DNA of 64,000 bases from Pseudomonas putida (lineage in GTDB: Bacteria > Pseudomonadota > Gammaproteobacteria > Pseudomonadales > Pseudomonadaceae): assembly GCF_028682175.1 (NCBI RefSeq), contig NZ_JANHKS010000010.1:1-64000 (forward strand), in the 5' to 3' direction. Below are positions 10,888 through 19,772 of this stretch, piece by piece (position 1 is the stretch's first letter; each line of letters starts with the position of its first letter). The position numbers and the translations under genes were made by a program. A model generated the notes under the pieces. It was not told the DNA's origin. It saw only the letters and a program-made list of their open reading frames with translations, and ran no database searches.

Positions 10888-11508
10888 TCACGCCCCATGG
10901 ACCGCGCTCATGAACGCACGGATCTTGTCGTGATCCTTGATGCCCCGGGACATTTCTACCCCGCCGCTGACATCCACCGCGTAAGGCCGTACCTGTGCGA
11001 TGGCCTGAGAGACGTTAGCCGAAGTCAGCCCGCCCGCCAGGACGATGGGTTTGCTCAATTGCTTTGGAATCAGCGCCCAATCGAAAGTTTCGCCGGTACC
11101 ACCGGGCACGCCCGCGACGAAGGTGTCGAGCAGGATGCCGCTGGCCTTGTCGTACAGGGCACAACTGGCGGCGATGTCGTCACCGGCCTGCACCCGCAGG
11201 GCCTTGATCCATGGCCTGCCGTAGCCTTCGCACTGCTCGGGGGTTTCATCGCCGTGGAACTGGATCAGGTCCAGGGGCACCACTTCCAGCAACGCCTTCA
11301 GCTCCTCGCGGTCAGCGTTGACGAACAGCCCGACTGTACTGATGAAGGGGGGCAACTGGGCAATGATGCGCTGTGCCTGCTCGATGGTGACCGCCCGCGG
11401 GCTCTTGGGGTAGAACACGAAACCGATCGCATCGGCACCCGCCTCGACAGCGGCCAGCGCATCTTCTATGCGGGTAATCCCGCAGATCTTGCTGCGAACG
11501 GCTGACAT
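10888..11508 (-). CDS. trpF: phosphoribosylanthranilate isomerase
   Basis: Amadori rearrangement of PRA to CdRP in tryptophan synthesis. 206-residue TIM barrel with the catalytic Cys in KICGITR (about residue 9) and the catalytic Asp in AVDVSGGVE (about 178), plus PIVLAGGL phosphate-binding segment. Between truA and accD, the standard pseudomonad position, remote from trpBA. Confidence 0.96.
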   Translation of the reverse strand: MSAVRSKICGITRIEDALAAVEAGADAIGFVFYPKSPRAVTIEQAQRIIAQLPPFISTVGLFVNADREELKALLEVVPLDLIQFHGDETPEQCEGYGRPWIKALRVQAGDDIAASCALYDKASGILLDTFVAGVPGGTGETFDWALIPKQLSKPIVLAGGLTSANVSQAIAQVRPYAVDVSGGVEMSRGIKDHDKIRAFMSAVHGA

Positions 11509-11566
11509 GTGGTGAAGGCCTCAGTACGACGAAAGTCCCGGATGGTAGCAAATGCTTGTGTAGGCG

Positions 11567-12433
11567 TCAGCCGTCCAGTTCCGAGAAACCTGTCAGAAAA
11601 TGCGGCCCGATGTAACGCTCGGGCAACGGGAACTCGTCACGGTACTCCACCTGCACCAGATACAGCCCGAACGGATGCGCCGTCACGCCACCGGTGCGAC
11701 GCACCCGGCTCTCCAGCACTTCACGGGCCCATTCGATGGGCCGCTCCCCTGCCCCGATGGTCATCAGTACACCGGCGATGTTGCGCACCATGTGATGCAG
11801 GAAGGCATTGGCGCGAATGTCGAGCACGATCATCTTGCCGTGACGGGTCACCCGCAGGTGGTGCAGCTGCTTGATCGGCGACTTGGCCTGGCATTGCCCG
11901 GCACGGAACGCGCTGAAATCATGGGTGCCCACCAGATACTCAGCCGCCAGCGCCATGCGCTCGACGTCCAGTGGACGGTGGTTCCAGGTGATTTCCTGAC
12001 CCAGGTGCGCCGGACGAATCTGATCGTTGTAGATCACGTAGCGATAACGCCGGGCAATGGCCTTGAAGCGTGCGTGAAAGTGCGCAGGCATCTCCTGGGC
12101 CCAGGTGACGCTGATGTCATGGGGCAAGTTGATGTTGGCGCCCATGGTCCAGGCCTTCATGGTGCGCACCGCCTGGGTGTCGAAATGCACCACCTGGCCG
12201 CAGGCATGCACGCCGGCATCGGTGCGCCCGGCGCACATCAGGGATACCGGCGAATCGGCGACCCTGGACAGTGCATTCTCCAGGGTTTCCTGAACGGTCA
12301 GCACGCCGGTGGACTGACGCTGCCAGCCGCTGTAGCGAGAACCTTTGTATTCAACGCCCAGGGCGATTCGGAAAAAGCCTTCGGCGGCCATTTCGGCGGC
12401 CGCGGTCTCTGCCTGAGTATCTGTAGTTGCCAA
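11567..12433 (-). CDS. truA: tRNA pseudouridine(38-40) synthase
   Basis: Modifies U38-U40 in the anticodon arm of many tRNAs. The core starts at ALGVEYKGSRYSGWQRQ; catalytic Asp is in CAGRTDAGVHA, followed by RYRYVIYN and the C-terminal VRNIAGVLMTIG. The start is unsure: TTG at 12433 gives 288 residues; ATG at 12391 gives 274; TTG at 12460 gives 297 but would be leaderless behind the TATAAT-like hexamer at 12469-12474. None has a strong ribosome site. I chose 12433 because pseudomonad TruA proteins I recall have about 18-22 residues before the G-F-F-R-I segment. Downstream of fimV. Confidence 0.85.
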   Translation of the reverse strand: MATTDTQAETAAAEMAAEGFFRIALGVEYKGSRYSGWQRQSTGVLTVQETLENALSRVADSPVSLMCAGRTDAGVHACGQVVHFDTQAVRTMKAWTMGANINLPHDISVTWAQEMPAHFHARFKAIARRYRYVIYNDQIRPAHLGQEITWNHRPLDVERMALAAEYLVGTHDFSAFRAGQCQAKSPIKQLHHLRVTRHGKMIVLDIRANAFLHHMVRNIAGVLMTIGAGERPIEWAREVLESRVRRTGGVTAHPFGLYLVQVEYRDEFPLPERYIGPHFLTGFSELDG

Positions 12434-12520
12434 GAGCTTGAAGCCTGTCGATGTGCGCAAGGGCGGCCATTATACGGATGGCGGCGAAAGACGCCATTCT
12501 CAAACGGCTACCATACATCC

Positions 12521-12614
12521 CGTAGCAGCACGGCTTGCCGGCGGGGACGATATGCCTGCCCCTGCATGGGTGACTGACACACCGCTCCCGCCGGCAAGCC
12601 GTGCTGCTACGGGG
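12521..12614. repeat. REP pair, class B, inverted
   Basis: Inverted copies of GTAGCAGCACGGCTTGCCGG around a spacer that contains GACTGACACACCGC. It lies between fimV and truA. Confidence 0.9.
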
Positions 12615-12656
12615 CGTGATGGGCCGTGCAGGGAACGGAGGTGAGGCTGAAAACGA

Positions 12657-12681
12657 AAACGACCGCCGAAGCGGTCGTTTT
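12657..12681. terminator. bidirectional hairpin terminator after fimV
   Basis: 11-bp stem AAAACGACCGC/GCGGTCGTTTT with a tetraloop, 20 bases past the fimV stop. Its symmetric A- and T-ends would work on both strands; the only converging gene is fimV. Confidence 0.8.
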
Positions 12682-12701
12682 GCAGCGCAGATAATGCCCG
12701 A

Positions 12702-15470
12702 TCAGGCCAGGCGCGAAAGCATCTCGCGGGCCTCGGTTTTCTGCCCGTCATCACCTTCGGCCACGACTTCATCGAGAATGTCGCGGGCGCCGTCGGCGTC
12801 GCCCATTTCGATGTAGGCGCGGGCCAGGTCCAGCTTGGTCGCCGCCTCGTCGGTGCCGGACAGAAAATCGAACTCCGGCTCGTCGTCGGCGGCCAGTGTA
12901 TCCTCAGTAAACATCGCAGGATCATCGAACGGCTTGGCCATCGGCGGCTGTTCCAGGCTCTGGGACAGACGCTCAAGCTCGGCGTTGACATCATCGATTT
13001 CCGAAGCGAACGCCGCAGAGGCGTGGTCGGTTTCCATCTCGTCGGCCAGCGACAGATCGAAATCGGCCGGCAATTCCAGTTCGTCATCGACCGCTGGTTT
13101 GCTCGCACCCAGATCAGCCGTCTCCTCGAATGGCGGCAGATCGCGCAGATCGTCTTCCAGGCCCAGCAGATGGTCGTCTTCGGCCTTGAGCTCAGGCTGA
13201 TCCTCGGCAAGGTTCAGGTCGAAGTCCGCCAGCTCATCGGGCTCGACGGCCTTGGCTTCGGTCTGCTCGCGCAGGATCGAATCGAAATCCAGGTCATCGG
13301 GGGTCGAACCACCGAATGGCGCGTCCAGATCCAGATCGTCCAGCCCGGCATCAGCCACTGGCGTCTCGTGCGCCGGGGCCGGCGTCGGGCTTTCCAGATC
13401 GTCCAGGCTCAGGTCGAACGCGGTGTCGAAATCTTCAGGCGCCTCTGCCACTGGCTCGCTGACCGGTTCAGCGGCCGCTTCAGGCTCGGACTTGTCGTTG
13501 AGCAGGTCCTCGACGTATTTGGCGTCCATCTCCGCCGCCAGCGCAGCGGCCGCCGCGACACCCGCTGCCGCCGCTGCAGCAGCAGCCATCGCCGGGTAGC
13601 GGGTCTTCAGTTGTTCGACTTCAGCGTGGTTCTTGCCGGTCGCGACCAGTTGGCGCTCCTGGGCAACGAAACCGGACTTATTGTCCTGCTGGGCGTAGAT
13701 TTCCATCAGCTTCAGACGCAGGTCACTGCGCTGCGGCTCTTCCTTGATGGCTTCTTCGAGCAGCGCTGCGGCCTGGTTGGTGCGGCCATAAGCGATGTGG
13801 ATCTCGGCTTGTACCAGTACATCCGCCGGGCGTTCGCGGGTCGGCTCAATGATGACGGCCGCCAGCGGTGCCTGCTTTACCGCAGGCGGAGGAACCTCCA
13901 GACCCTCGAAACTGCTTTCGGGCATGTCCATGTCGGCGGCGAAATCGGACTCTTCGGCCAGTGCGCGGGCCATTTGCCGATGCTTCTCGGCCTCGATCAG
14001 CGCATTGCGGCGACGGGCCAACAGCAGCAGGAGCAACAGCAGCACCAGCAGCGCACCGCCACCGATGATGCCCATCAGCAGCGGGCTTGCGAGAATCTTG
14101 TCCAGCGCACTGCGGTCATCCGGTGCGGCTGCATCCGGCGGCACCACCAGCGGCTGGTCCGGGGTGGCATTGCTGACTTTGGCGCCATCGACCGGCAGCG
14201 CATCCTCCGGCGCGATTTCGTTCGGCGGTTTGCCAGCGGTGTCCGGTGCTGCGGGCTTGGGGACGATCTCGGCAGGCATCGCCGGATTCGCAGCGTTGTT
14301 CGGGTTGGTCACACTGTTGGGGCTGACGGTGCTGGCAGCGTTGTCCACCGGCGGCGGAACGGCGGCACCTGCGGCCTGCATCTTGGCCAACTGGTCGTTT
14401 TTCAGCTGGATCAGGCGTTGCAGTTTGTCGACCTGGCTTTCCAGATCGCTCATGCGGCTTTTCAGTTCGGCGTTGTCGCGGCGGGTGCTGTCCAGGCTCT
14501 CCTGGGTGGTCGCCAGCTGATTGCTCAGTTCGGCGTTGTCCCCTGCCGCACCTTTGGCGCCCGGCTTGTTGGCCGAGACCAGGCTGAGGTTGTCCTTGGC
14601 TTCGATCTGCGACGGCGCAGCGCCGGCACGCTCGCGACGGGTGGCATCGACCTGACGCGCGCCCGTTGGCAGGCGACGGCCTTCACGCCAGGCACGGTTC
14701 TGCTCGGCCACTTCGGCCACGGCACGCGGTTGTGGCGTGGCGCTGACTTCCTGCGGGGATGGCAGGCGCAACACCTGGCCTTTCTTCAGGCGGTTAATGT
14801 TGCCTGCAATGAAGGCATCCGGGTTGAGCGCCTGGATCGCCAGCATGGTCTGCTGGACCGTACCGCCGTTGCGCACGCGCTCGGCGATTTCCCACAAGGT
14901 GTCGTTGTTGGCGGTGGTGTACTGGGTGTATTTGGGTTCGGCCGGCGTTGCCGGTGCAGGCGTCGGTGCAGGCGCCGGAGCTTGTGCAGCGGGTGCCTGG
15001 GCCGGCGCGACTGCCGGTGCGGTAGACGGCAGTTGCGCCGCAGCTGCAGCGGCTGCGGCCTGTGGCAGCACTTTGGGCGGATCCAGCAGCAGGCTGTATT
15101 CGCGCAGCACCCGGCCGTTCGGCCAGAGCACCTGCACAAGGAATTTCACGTAAGGGTCACGAATGGGCTTGGTCGAGGTGATGCGCAAGACGCTCTTGCC
15201 AGCAGGATTGACCACCGGGGTGAACGTCAGGTCGTCGAGGATCGCCATGCGGCCGACACCCGCCTGGGCGAATTCGGCCGAGGTCGCCAGGCTCGGCACC
15301 ACTTGCGCCGAGTTCAGGTCCTGCACCTGTGTCAGTTCGATCTCGGCCAGCAGCGGTTGATTCAGGCTCGACTTGACGGTCAGCCCGCCCAAGCCAAGCG
15401 CCTGGGCCATCCCGGATGACAGCGCCGAAGCCGCAGCGATTGCTAAAACCAGTTTACGAACCTGAACCAT
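12702..15470 (-). CDS. fimV: polar hub / motility protein FimV
   Basis: Large inner-membrane peptidoglycan-binding protein that organises the cell pole, type IV pili and twitching in pseudomonads. 922 residues: signal peptide (1-24), conserved periplasmic N-terminal domain (about 25-135), Ala/Pro linker, LysM domain (about 181-237), coiled coil (about 311-365), one transmembrane helix (about 463-485, MGIIGGGALLVLLLL then RRR), then a cytoplasmic TPR-bearing, strongly acidic region and a conserved C-terminal FimV motif (LDLARAYIEMGDADGAR, about 880-896). The modular order matches P. aeruginosa FimV (PA3115), which is also next to truA and the ASADH paralogue. Confidence 0.95.
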   Translation of the reverse strand: MVQVRKLVLAIAAASALSSGMAQALGLGGLTVKSSLNQPLLAEIELTQVQDLNSAQVVPSLATSAEFAQAGVGRMAILDDLTFTPVVNPAGKSVLRITSTKPIRDPYVKFLVQVLWPNGRVLREYSLLLDPPKVLPQAAAAAAAAQLPSTAPAVAPAQAPAAQAPAPAPTPAPATPAEPKYTQYTTANNDTLWEIAERVRNGGTVQQTMLAIQALNPDAFIAGNINRLKKGQVLRLPSPQEVSATPQPRAVAEVAEQNRAWREGRRLPTGARQVDATRRERAGAAPSQIEAKDNLSLVSANKPGAKGAAGDNAELSNQLATTQESLDSTRRDNAELKSRMSDLESQVDKLQRLIQLKNDQLAKMQAAGAAVPPPVDNAASTVSPNSVTNPNNAANPAMPAEIVPKPAAPDTAGKPPNEIAPEDALPVDGAKVSNATPDQPLVVPPDAAAPDDRSALDKILASPLLMGIIGGGALLVLLLLLLLLARRRNALIEAEKHRQMARALAEESDFAADMDMPESSFEGLEVPPPAVKQAPLAAVIIEPTRERPADVLVQAEIHIAYGRTNQAAALLEEAIKEEPQRSDLRLKLMEIYAQQDNKSGFVAQERQLVATGKNHAEVEQLKTRYPAMAAAAAAAAGVAAAAALAAEMDAKYVEDLLNDKSEPEAAAEPVSEPVAEAPEDFDTAFDLSLDDLESPTPAPAHETPVADAGLDDLDLDAPFGGSTPDDLDFDSILREQTEAKAVEPDELADFDLNLAEDQPELKAEDDHLLGLEDDLRDLPPFEETADLGASKPAVDDELELPADFDLSLADEMETDHASAAFASEIDDVNAELERLSQSLEQPPMAKPFDDPAMFTEDTLAADDEPEFDFLSGTDEAATKLDLARAYIEMGDADGARDILDEVVAEGDDGQKTEAREMLSRLA

Positions 15471-15586
15471 AGCCCATCCCTTGTTTAAAATTTCCCCGGC
15501 GAGCGAGAAGATAAAGCCTGCTAGGGCGTAGGGCGTGTCAACACGCCACAGCTAGAATGATTCTTTGAATTGTGGGCAAGTATCTT

Positions 15587-16597
15587 TTACGAAACATCTT
15601 TTATCAACAATTCAGCCACCTGCACAGCGTTCAACGCCGCGCCCTTGCGCACATTGTCGGACGTCACCCAGAAATTGAGCTCACAGGCGTCGTCGACTCC
15701 CCCGCGCAAACGTCCTACATAGACAGCATCCTGTCCTACAGCGTCACCGACCGGAGTCGGATAATCGCCAGCGTCTACCAGGTCGATTCCATCGGCAGCG
15801 TCCAGCGCGGCACTGATGGCAGCGATGTCCACCGCACTGGCGGTCTGTACCGACACGCTCAAGCTATCGCCGAAAAACACCGGGACTTGAATGCAGCTCA
15901 CGCCGACCTTGATTAAAGGCAGCGACAGCAACTCGCGCAACTCGCTGACCAAACGTTTTTCAAGGGGCACATGGCCTTGCGCGTCCGGGGCGCCGACCTG
16001 AGCGAGCAGGTTGAAGGCCATCTGCCGGTCAAACACCTTGGGTTCCAGCGGGCGCATGTTCAAAAGTTCGGCGGTCTGGCGCGCCAGCTCCGTCACCCCT
16101 TCGCGGCCCTGGCTGGACACCGCCAGGCACGCCGTCACGCTGACCCGTTGAATCTCCAGCAAGCCGCGCAACGGCCCAAGCACCAATGCCAGCGCCGCCG
16201 CACTGGAACTTGGGCAGGCTACCTGCCATGGCTGACTCAAGCCCTGCAACACATCGCCATTGACCTCAGGCACCAGGTTCGGCGCCTGCTCCACCGGCAG
16301 CCCGCCGGACAGATCGATCACCGCGCAACCCGCTGCAGTGGCCCGCGAGGAGTAGCTGCGGGTCACGGCTGCGCTGGCTGCAAAAAAGGCGATCTGTACC
16401 GTGCTGAAATCGAAGGCATCGACTTCCCGCACGCGAACGTTCTTCCCGCGCCAAGGCACCGAGCTGCCTGCAGACTCGGCGCTCGCCAACAGATGCAACT
16501 GGCCGACCGGAAAGTCGCGCTCCTGGAGGATCTGGACGATGGTTTCGCCGACAGTGCCGGTGGCGCCGATCACGGCGATGTCAAAGGACTGGCTCAT
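15587..16597 (-). CDS. aspartate-semialdehyde dehydrogenase paralogue, probably inactive
   Basis: 336 residues with the ASADH fold: nucleotide motif GATGTVGE (11-18) and the C-terminal domain. The active site is not conserved. The segment that reads A-C-P-N-C-S-T in active enzymes reads A-C-P-S-S-S-A here, so Ser131 replaces the catalytic cysteine. The C-V-R-V-P-V-x-x-G-H motif reads C-I-Q-V-P-V-F-F-G-D, with Gln237 for the substrate-binding Arg and Asp244 for the catalytic His. It probably corresponds to PA3116, next to the true asd (PA3117, expected just outside this block), and to E. coli Usg. I infer a non-catalytic, perhaps structural or regulatory, role. Confidence 0.85.
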   Translation of the reverse strand: MSQSFDIAVIGATGTVGETIVQILQERDFPVGQLHLLASAESAGSSVPWRGKNVRVREVDAFDFSTVQIAFFAASAAVTRSYSSRATAAGCAVIDLSGGLPVEQAPNLVPEVNGDVLQGLSQPWQVACPSSSAAALALVLGPLRGLLEIQRVSVTACLAVSSQGREGVTELARQTAELLNMRPLEPKVFDRQMAFNLLAQVGAPDAQGHVPLEKRLVSELRELLSLPLIKVGVSCIQVPVFFGDSLSVSVQTASAVDIAAISAALDAADGIDLVDAGDYPTPVGDAVGQDAVYVGRLRGGVDDACELNFWVTSDNVRKGAALNAVQVAELLIKDVS

Positions 16598-16682
16598 GGA
16601 AAAACCTCAGAAAAATCGGGGGGCGGCACTTTAACCGCGAGATGAAGGCCAGGCAAATGGCCTGGCACGCGCTGCGAGTCGG

Positions 16683-17246
16683 TCAGGGCTCAAGACCGAT
16701 GGGGAAAAACTCGCCATGACTCCATACACCGAGCCAGCGTTGCCCGTCGATCATGCGCGTTACCGCCAGATCCACCAACTGATAGAAAACGTTGCGATGA
16801 ATCAGCGCTTCGAGATTACTGCGCACCAGAATGTAGGGCGCAGGTTCCTGAGTGGCAGGATCGATGCTCACGCGCAGCGGATGCTCGGCGCCCGCCTGCA
16901 CCTGGTCGTCGACGTTGGTGGTGAAGGTCAGCACCTGGGATTCGCCCGCGCCCTCGACCTGCAACAGCACGGCCACGAACGGGGCGTCGTCGACCTTGAT
17001 GCCAACTTTCTCCACCGGCGTGATCAGGAAGTAGTCATCGCCGTCGCGGCGAATGATCGTGGAAAACAGGCGCACCATCGGCTTGCGGCCGATAGGCGTC
17101 CCCAGATAGAACCAGGTACCGTCGCGGGCGATACGCATGTCGATATCGCCACAAAAATCCGGGTTCCACAGATGCACAGGCGGCAAACCCTTGCCGGTCT
17201 TGGGTAATTGCGCCAACAAATCGTTGGCCTTGCCCGGACCACTCAT
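16683..17246 (-). CDS. DUF1285 protein
   Basis: 187-residue cytosolic protein of unknown function. The sequence carries the features I associate with DUF1285: [13 protein letters not shown] near the N-terminus, then [13 protein letters not shown] and a central beta-rich segment ([12 protein letters not shown]). The start at 17246 follows CGCTCCTCAG on the opposite strand (GAGGAGCG, a good ribosome site). It begins 10 bases after the lipoprotein gene on the same strand, so the two form a pair, as in P. aeruginosa near tatD. Confidence 0.82.
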   Translation of the reverse strand: MSGPGKANDLLAQLPKTGKGLPPVHLWNPDFCGDIDMRIARDGTWFYLGTPIGRKPMVRLFSTIIRRDGDDYFLITPVEKVGIKVDDAPFVAVLLQVEGAGESQVLTFTTNVDDQVQAGAEHPLRVSIDPATQEPAPYILVRSNLEALIHRNVFYQLVDLAVTRMIDGQRWLGVWSHGEFFPIGLEP

Positions 17247-17256
17247 ACGTCGCTCC

Positions 17257-17862
17257 TCAGTGGGATTCCAGCCCCATAAGTGAACGAGCGTAAGCCTCCA
17301 TGGGCGGTCCAAGCAAATCTTCAGGCTTGGTGTCGTAAAGTGTCAGCAGGCCACCACGACTGCGGATGCGCGCCGAGTCGATCAGATAGCGGGTATTGGT
17401 TTCGATCAGCATGAGCTGGATCACGCCACTGTCGATGCCCAGACGATCGACCGCTTCCTGGTCGGACCATTCGTCGAAGGTGCCGATGCGGTCGTCGGCC
17501 TTGGCGAAGCGGGTGTACAGCAGATAATGCGCGCCAGCAGCCCGGGCCTCGGTCATCGCCTCGTCCAGCCCTTCCGGCGCACGGGCGCGGCGGACCATCG
17601 GGAAGTACTCGACGAAGCCGTTGAAGGCCTCTTCGGCGACGACGTTCGGCCGCGGGTAGGCACCGCCGGGAGGCGCGAACGCACCCTGCGCGATGTAGAT
17701 GAAAGAGTCCGGTTGCAGGCGGAAATTGTTGATCCGACGCGTCGAGCTGTGGTCCAGAAGACCCGCATCGCTGAGCTCGTCATGGGCACCCTGAGCCAGA
17801 TCACTGACGTGCATGCAGCCGCTCAAAGCCAAAAACGTCAGCAGTAAAACCAGGCTACGCAT
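17257..17862 (-). CDS. DUF4823-type lipoprotein
   Basis: 201 residues. The N-terminus [16 protein letters not shown] is a clear lipoprotein signal with Cys16 as the lipidated residue. The mature part resembles the DUF4823 family as I recall it, with an alternating alpha/beta pattern ([37 protein letters not shown]). The start at 17862 is preceded by GGAGG at a 5-6 base spacing. Longer upstream starts would run into the repeat region. Function unknown; the two-gene unit with DUF1285 suggests an envelope-related job. Confidence 0.8.
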   Translation of the reverse strand: MRSLVLLLTFLALSGCMHVSDLAQGAHDELSDAGLLDHSSTRRINNFRLQPDSFIYIAQGAFAPPGGAYPRPNVVAEEAFNGFVEYFPMVRRARAPEGLDEAMTEARAAGAHYLLYTRFAKADDRIGTFDEWSDQEAVDRLGIDSGVIQLMLIETNTRYLIDSARIRSRGGLLTLYDTKPEDLLGPPMEAYARSLMGLESH

Positions 17863-17948
17863 TATTTCCTCCAAAGTCCGGCGACGGAAAACCGGCGAAT
17901 GGCCGGGTAATGCAGCTTTTGCGCCAGCTCTGGAAAAAGCCACCGATC

Positions 17949-18278
17949 CCGTAGCAGCACGGCTTGCCGGCGGGAACATCATCAAGATCGCCAACGCCGG
18001 CAAGCCGGACTGCTACGGGTTTGTCACCTCAACCTTGTAGGAGCGCGCTTGCCCGCGATGGCGTTCTCGAGATCGCCGACGCCGGCAAGCCGGACTGCTA
18101 CGGGTTTGTCACCTCAACCTTGTAGGAGTGAGCTTGCTCGCGATGGCGTCCTCAAGATCGCCAACGCCGGCAAGCCGGACTGCTACGGGTTTGTCACCTC
18201 AACCTTGTAGGAGTGAGCTTGCTCGCGATGGCGTTCTTGAGATCGCTCCCGCCGGCAAGCCGTGCTGCTACGGGGCGG
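17949..18278. repeat. tandem 85-bp array of alternating REP classes A and B
   Basis: GCCGGCAAGCC starts at 17996, 18081, 18166 and 18251, exactly 85 bases apart. Each full unit holds a class B palindrome (variant ending GGACTGCTACGGG), the linker TTTGTCACCTCAACCTTG, a class A palindrome and a short spacer with GATCGCC. Unit 1 has the GCGCGCTTGCCCGC form of class A, units 2 and 3 the GTGAGCTTGCTCGC form. The outermost elements at both ends are ordinary class B copies, as if tandem duplication expanded the middle of a normal pair. Confidence 0.9.
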
Positions 18279-18284
18279 TGTACA

Positions 18285-18696
18285 ACCAAAGACTTTGATC
18301 TTGCTTTTGATCTTGGTGCGCGGTGGTACAGGCGCCGCAGAGCGCGACGTTAAGGCGCCAGGCCGAGCGCAGGTGTCGTGGAGGGGGATGAGCGGCATGG
18401 ATGCCGCGAAAGCCGTGCGGGCCAGGGACGGCCCATCACGGCGTGCCCCCGGAACGGCGCCGGAGTCGAGGGAAGTCCGAAGGACCCCAGCCTGTCGCAA
18501 TGGCTTTGCCTACTTTCCCCGTAAGGAAAGTAGGTCGCCCGTAAGGGGCGAAACCCTAACCCCCAACCACCGCAAAAACGGATTTGAACCCGATTCCAAA
18601 GTCACCCAAAGACGCGGAGCGTCAAACCAACCGTTACCACGCGGAGCGTGGGAACGATCATCTTCATGGCGTATGCTGCCGGGGACAGCCTCAGCC
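18285..18696. repeat. mosaic palindromic intergenic element
   Basis: About 400 bases without a plausible gene but dense in palindromes. Examples: GGCATGGATGCC near 18394; CCTACTTTCC/GGAAAGTAGG near 18509-18534; CGCCCGTAAGGGGCG near 18537-18551; GACGCGGAGCGTC near 18612 and CCACGCGGAGCGTGG near 18638. From memory, very similar stretches recur in many fluorescent pseudomonad genomes, and some are annotated as spurious small proteins. The 482-residue plus-strand reading frame that covers it runs antisense to moaA. Confidence 0.65.
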
Positions 18697-19665
18697 TCAC
18701 CCGCCAATAATCTTCATCACCGTCGCCCCACCCGAAAACGCCACGGCCTGCTTGTCATCCAGCGCTTTTATCAACAGCCGCTGCAACGCCGGCAAGGCCT
18801 GATGCCGGGGTTTGTCGAACAGGTCGCCCACATAATGCCGGTTGCTCGACGACAGGCAGCCATGCAGCCACCCTGTCGAAGACAGCCGCAATCGCGAGCA
18901 GGTGCGGCAGAACGGCACGCTTTCGTTGGCGATCACGCCAAAATGACCTTTGCCCGGAATCCGGTAGCGCACCGCCGTCGCATCCACCGGCGCGTCGGCC
19001 TGGAGGAATTCGTGACGCTCGCCGATCAGTTCCAGCAACTGCCCAAGGCTGACGAACTGCTGGATGAAGCCGTTGCGATCACTCGCCAGATGCCCCATCC
19101 GCATCAGCTCGATGAAACGCAGCTCATAGCCGCGGGCCAGGCAGTAATCCAGCAGCGGCAGCACCTGATCCAGATTCTGCCCGCGCAGCGGCACCATGTT
19201 GACCTTGATACGGATCCCCGCCGCACTCGCCTGCTCCATGCCATCGAGCACGGTCGCCAGGTCGCCGCCCCGCGCAATCGCCCGAAACGCGGAAGGATCG
19301 AGGGTGTCGAGCGACACATTGATCCGCCCAATCCCCGCCTCCAGCAACAAAGGCAGCTTGCGCGCCAGCAACTGCCCATTGGTGGTCAGGCTGATATCAC
19401 CCAGCCCCATCTTCCCCACCTGCCCCATGAAACCTTCAAGACGCGGGCTCACCAGCGGCTCGCCACCGGTGATGCGCAATCGCTCGATGCCCGCCGCCTC
19501 GATCAGGTACTCCACGCCACGGGCCATCTGATCCGCCGACAGCTCGTTCTGCGCAGCCACCAACCGCTTGCCATCGGGCACGCAGTAGGTACAGGCATAG
19601 TTGCAGGCGGCCGTCAGACTGATCCGCAGGTTGCGGAAACGTCGGCCTTGGCGATCAACGATCAT
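18697..19665 (-). CDS. moaA: GTP 3',8-cyclase (molybdopterin synthesis)
   Basis: Radical-SAM enzyme that starts molybdenum cofactor synthesis from GTP, with MoaC. 322 residues: SAM-cluster cysteines C21, C25 and C28 in CNYACTYC, GGEP-type SAM motif (R-I-T-G-G-E-P), a second cluster in C-R-T-C...C near residues 258-275, and the required C-terminal Gly-Gly. The start at 19665 has CGGAG upstream. It stands alone here; no moaC, moaD or moaE is nearby. Upstream lies a perfect 12-bp hairpin. Confidence 0.95.
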   Translation of the reverse strand: MIVDRQGRRFRNLRISLTAACNYACTYCVPDGKRLVAAQNELSADQMARGVEYLIEAAGIERLRITGGEPLVSPRLEGFMGQVGKMGLGDISLTTNGQLLARKLPLLLEAGIGRINVSLDTLDPSAFRAIARGGDLATVLDGMEQASAAGIRIKVNMVPLRGQNLDQVLPLLDYCLARGYELRFIELMRMGHLASDRNGFIQQFVSLGQLLELIGERHEFLQADAPVDATAVRYRIPGKGHFGVIANESVPFCRTCSRLRLSSTGWLHGCLSSSNRHYVGDLFDKPRHQALPALQRLLIKALDDKQAVAFSGGATVMKIIGG

Positions 19666-19691
19666 GGTGAACTCCGGGAAGAACGCAGCGA

Positions 19692-19723
19692 GCAAAAAGT
19701 TGACTCATAAATCAACTTTTTGC
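19692..19723. terminator. perfect 12-bp hairpin between tetR-like gene and moaA
   Basis: GCAAAAAGTTGA and its exact reverse complement flank an 8-base loop. It lies 50 bases after the TetR-type stop and 27 bases before the moaA ATG. The A-tract/T-tract ends fit a weak intrinsic terminator, but it would also sit in the moaA leader, so a regulatory role is possible. The arm spacing does not match an ANR/FNR box. Confidence 0.5.
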
Positions 19724-19772
19724 AAGGGTCATTCCGGACAGATCACATCAATGGCTAAGCGTCTGAGGTACC

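Noticed and set aside
13023-15419. 798-residue plus-strand reading frame opposite fimV
   Set aside because: Antisense to FimV, with low-complexity composition that mirrors its acidic and Ala-rich stretches.
17949-18278. Possible CRISPR array
   Set aside because: The 85-bp period is regular, but the units are nearly identical throughout, with palindromic REPs and no variable spacers, and no cas genes are near.
18262-19710. 482-residue plus-strand reading frame over the mosaic repeat and moaA
   Set aside because: It begins in repeats and then runs antisense to moaA; the N-terminal part is probably one of the spurious repeat-coded proteins.
19696-19718. ANR/FNR box upstream of moaA
   Set aside because: TTGAC and ATCAA are 6 bases apart instead of the required 4, so the motif is not a match.
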